A DNA stretch of 6,515 nt from RGIG5579 sp045531235. GTDB taxonomy: Bacteria; Bacillota; Clostridia; Oscillospirales; SIG627. A program made the translations under genes and the position numbers. Positions 5,277 to 6,515 of this stretch are shown piece after piece. Every line of letters begins with the position of its first letter. Position 1 is the first letter of the stretch. The DNA lies in contig JAZSDQ010000113.1 in NCBI GenBank assembly GCA_045531235.1, positions 1-6,515 on the forward strand. The letters are read 5' to 3'. The notes below the pieces were generated by a model, which saw only the letters and a list, made by a program, of their open reading frames with translations, made no database searches and was not told where the DNA came from.

Positions 5277-6515
5277 TTACCTCCCGTTTAATAATATTTC
5301 GATCTGGTCCAAAAGCGGTATACCGTTTTCTACGGCATATACGGGACAGCCAAGCTCTTTTTCCAAATTTTCAAAAGCTACGTTGTCAAGAAACAGATCT
5401 CTTTCGTGTCTGAGAGAAATTGCAGGAATGAAAAGAATTTCAGGCTTTGATTTCTTCACGGTATCGATCAGATCACCGCCGCATATCAAACCTGCTACCG
5501 TAACGCTGCTGCCGAAAAAACGGTTTTCCACGGGGAGTACGGTCAAGTGAAGCTGAGGCAGTCTCTTTTGGATCTCTTCGCAAATTTCTTTTATGAAATC
5601 CTTGGCCGCGAAGCCTGTTACCAAGGTAATAGAGAGGGGCTTTTTCGGCAGCTTTTCCCAATCACCGTTTTCACAGCGCCATGCGATTTCATCTAAGAGT
5701 TCTTCTCGTGCACATCGGATCATTCCCACGCCGTTGTCAAGCTGAGGATAACCGTCGTAAGCTTCCTCGGGAGGGAAAGGGTGAGATGCGGCAATGTAAA
5801 ATTCATCGGCTGCATAAACAAGTCTTGTATCGTACTTTTCCAAGAATTCCTTTTGCAGTTCTTCCACGGTGTCAATGAGCATTTTTGCCGATCTTCCGTC
5901 AAAAGGAGTAATGGCGGGAAGACCTTCTCTGTGCTTTGTCAGTCCCGCGGGTACGACGGCAATGCTTTGAATGGCAGGCATCATCGTTTCAAGGTCACGA
6001 ATGGTGCGCAGTAGTTCCGGGCCGTCATTAATGCCGTGACAAGTGACGATCTGACAGTTTATATCAATTTGACCTTTTTTCAAAATAGCCAATTGATCCA
6101 TAATGCGGTCAGCTTTCGGATTTCCAAGCATTTTTACGCGGAGAGAGGGGCTTGTGGTGTGAACGGAAACATTGACGGGAGACATTCTCATTTCCACAAT
6201 TCGCTGAAGCTCTTCGTCTTTTACGTTGGTGAGGGTTACGTAGTTTCCCATCAAAAAGGAAAGGCGTGTATCATCGTCCTTAAAATACACCGTTTCTCTC
6301 ATTCCGCAGGGGTTTTGATCAATAAAGCAGAAAATGCAGTTGTTTGCGCATCTTCTTTTTTTGTCCATCAGAAAGGTTTCAAAGTCCAGACCAATATCGT
6401 CATAACGGCCTTTTTTCAAGAAAACGTCAAAATCCTTGCCGTCTCTTCGTATGGTTAGGGTGATTTTTTCTTCCGTTAAAAAGAAACGGTAGTCTAGTAC
6501 GTAACGAATGGGATG
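5277..6515 (-). CDS. DUF512 radical-SAM/PDZ protein, 5' end cut off by window edge
   Basis: The frame is open from the stop TAA (5277-5279) to the right edge, so 412 residues are visible. The N-terminus is missing. The first visible residues (HPIRYVLDYRFFL) match the second half of the PDZ-like domain that opens this family, so I estimate roughly 30 residues are lost. An internal TTG at 6417-6419 is not the start, because homologous-looking sequence continues upstream of it. Visible residues 56-63 form CANNCIFC, the CxxxCxxC motif that binds a [4Fe-4S] cluster in radical-SAM enzymes. Family hallmarks follow: YFKDDDTRLSF, VSVHTTSPSLRVKMLGNP, PQLDNGVGMIR (about 257-267) and VENRFFGSSVTVAGL (about 329-343), the last two in the DUF512 C-terminal domain. 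The family is widespread but, as far as I know, has no assigned substrate. No membrane segment is seen, so it is probably cytoplasmic. It ends 4 bases before der and carries der's ribosome binding site in its last codons, so the two are almost certainly co-transcribed. Confidence 0.95.
   Translation of the reverse strand, partial: HPIRYVLDYRFFLTEEKITLTIRRDGKDFDVFLKKGRYDDIGLDFETFLMDKKRRCANNCIFCFIDQNPCGMRETVYFKDDDTRLSFLMGNYVTLTNVKDEELQRIVEMRMSPVNVSVHTTSPSLRVKMLGNPKADRIMDQLAILKKGQIDINCQIVTCHGINDGPELLRTIRDLETMMPAIQSIAVVPAGLTKHREGLPAITPFDGRSAKMLIDTVEELQKEFLEKYDTRLVYAADEFYIAASHPFPPEEAYDGYPQLDNGVGMIRCAREELLDEIAWRCENGDWEKLPKKPLSITLVTGFAAKDFIKEICEEIQKRLPQLHLTVLPVENRFFGSSVTVAGLICGGDLIDTVKKSKPEILFIPAISLRHERDLFLDNVAFENLEKELGCPVYAVENGIPLLDQIEILLNGR
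5279..5285 (-). promoter_or_regulatory. Shine-Dalgarno site for der
   Basis: The minus strand reads GGGAGGT, then six bases, then the ATG of der at 5272. It is the strongest ribosome binding site in the window and it overlaps the last codons and stop of the upstream DUF512 gene. It fixes the der start and suggests that der is translated efficiently in its own right within the shared transcript. Confidence 0.85.

Noticed and set aside
1..6515. Search for a novel system: CRISPR-type repeats, mobile elements, toxin-antitoxin pairs, defence genes, tRNA or other RNA genes, riboswitches.
   Set aside because: No regularly spaced repeats, transposase or integrase motifs, tRNA-like folds or recognised riboswitch elements were seen by eye. 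The window is nearly filled by six genes, five of known families and one WG-repeat protein.

Overview
The window looks like ordinary chromosome from an endospore-forming member of the Firmicutes, most likely a Clostridia-type anaerobe. The grounds are a clear SpoIIR sporulation signalling protein, the MEP-pathway isoprenoid kinase IspE, the PlsX/Y-type acyltransferase PlsY, strong AGGAGG-like ribosome binding sites, and a DUF512 radical-SAM gene directly upstream of der and plsY, a grouping familiar from clostridial genomes. All six genes lie on the minus strand, so the reading order is from the right edge to the left edge.

Right part (about 2383-6515): a tightly packed run of four genes. These are a DUF512 radical-SAM/PDZ protein whose 5' end is cut off by the window, der (double-GTPase ribosome assembly factor), plsY (acyl-phosphate:glycerol-3-phosphate acyltransferase) and ispE (CDP-methylerythritol kinase). 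There are 4 bases between the first two, and der/plsY and plsY/ispE each overlap by ATGA, so translational coupling is likely. The run ends in a perfect 10-bp terminator hairpin with a T tract on the minus strand (2325-2355).

Left part (1-2324): spoIIR begins about 20 bases beyond that terminator's T tract. A 503-residue single-pass membrane protein with WG-type repeats follows, and probably shares its transcript. A second minus-strand hairpin with G-U wobbles and a T-rich 3' flank (41-75) probably ends this unit. Bases 1-149 hold no gene that I can support.

The right-hand genes are growth functions: ribosome biogenesis, first-step phospholipid synthesis and isoprenoid precursors. The left-hand unit pairs a forespore-to-mother-cell signal (SpoIIR) with an uncharacterised extracytoplasmic WG-repeat protein. 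I see no phage, transposon, CRISPR, toxin-antitoxin or defence system. The points most worth a second look are the placement of the spoIIR start directly behind a terminator and the unknown WG protein linked to it.
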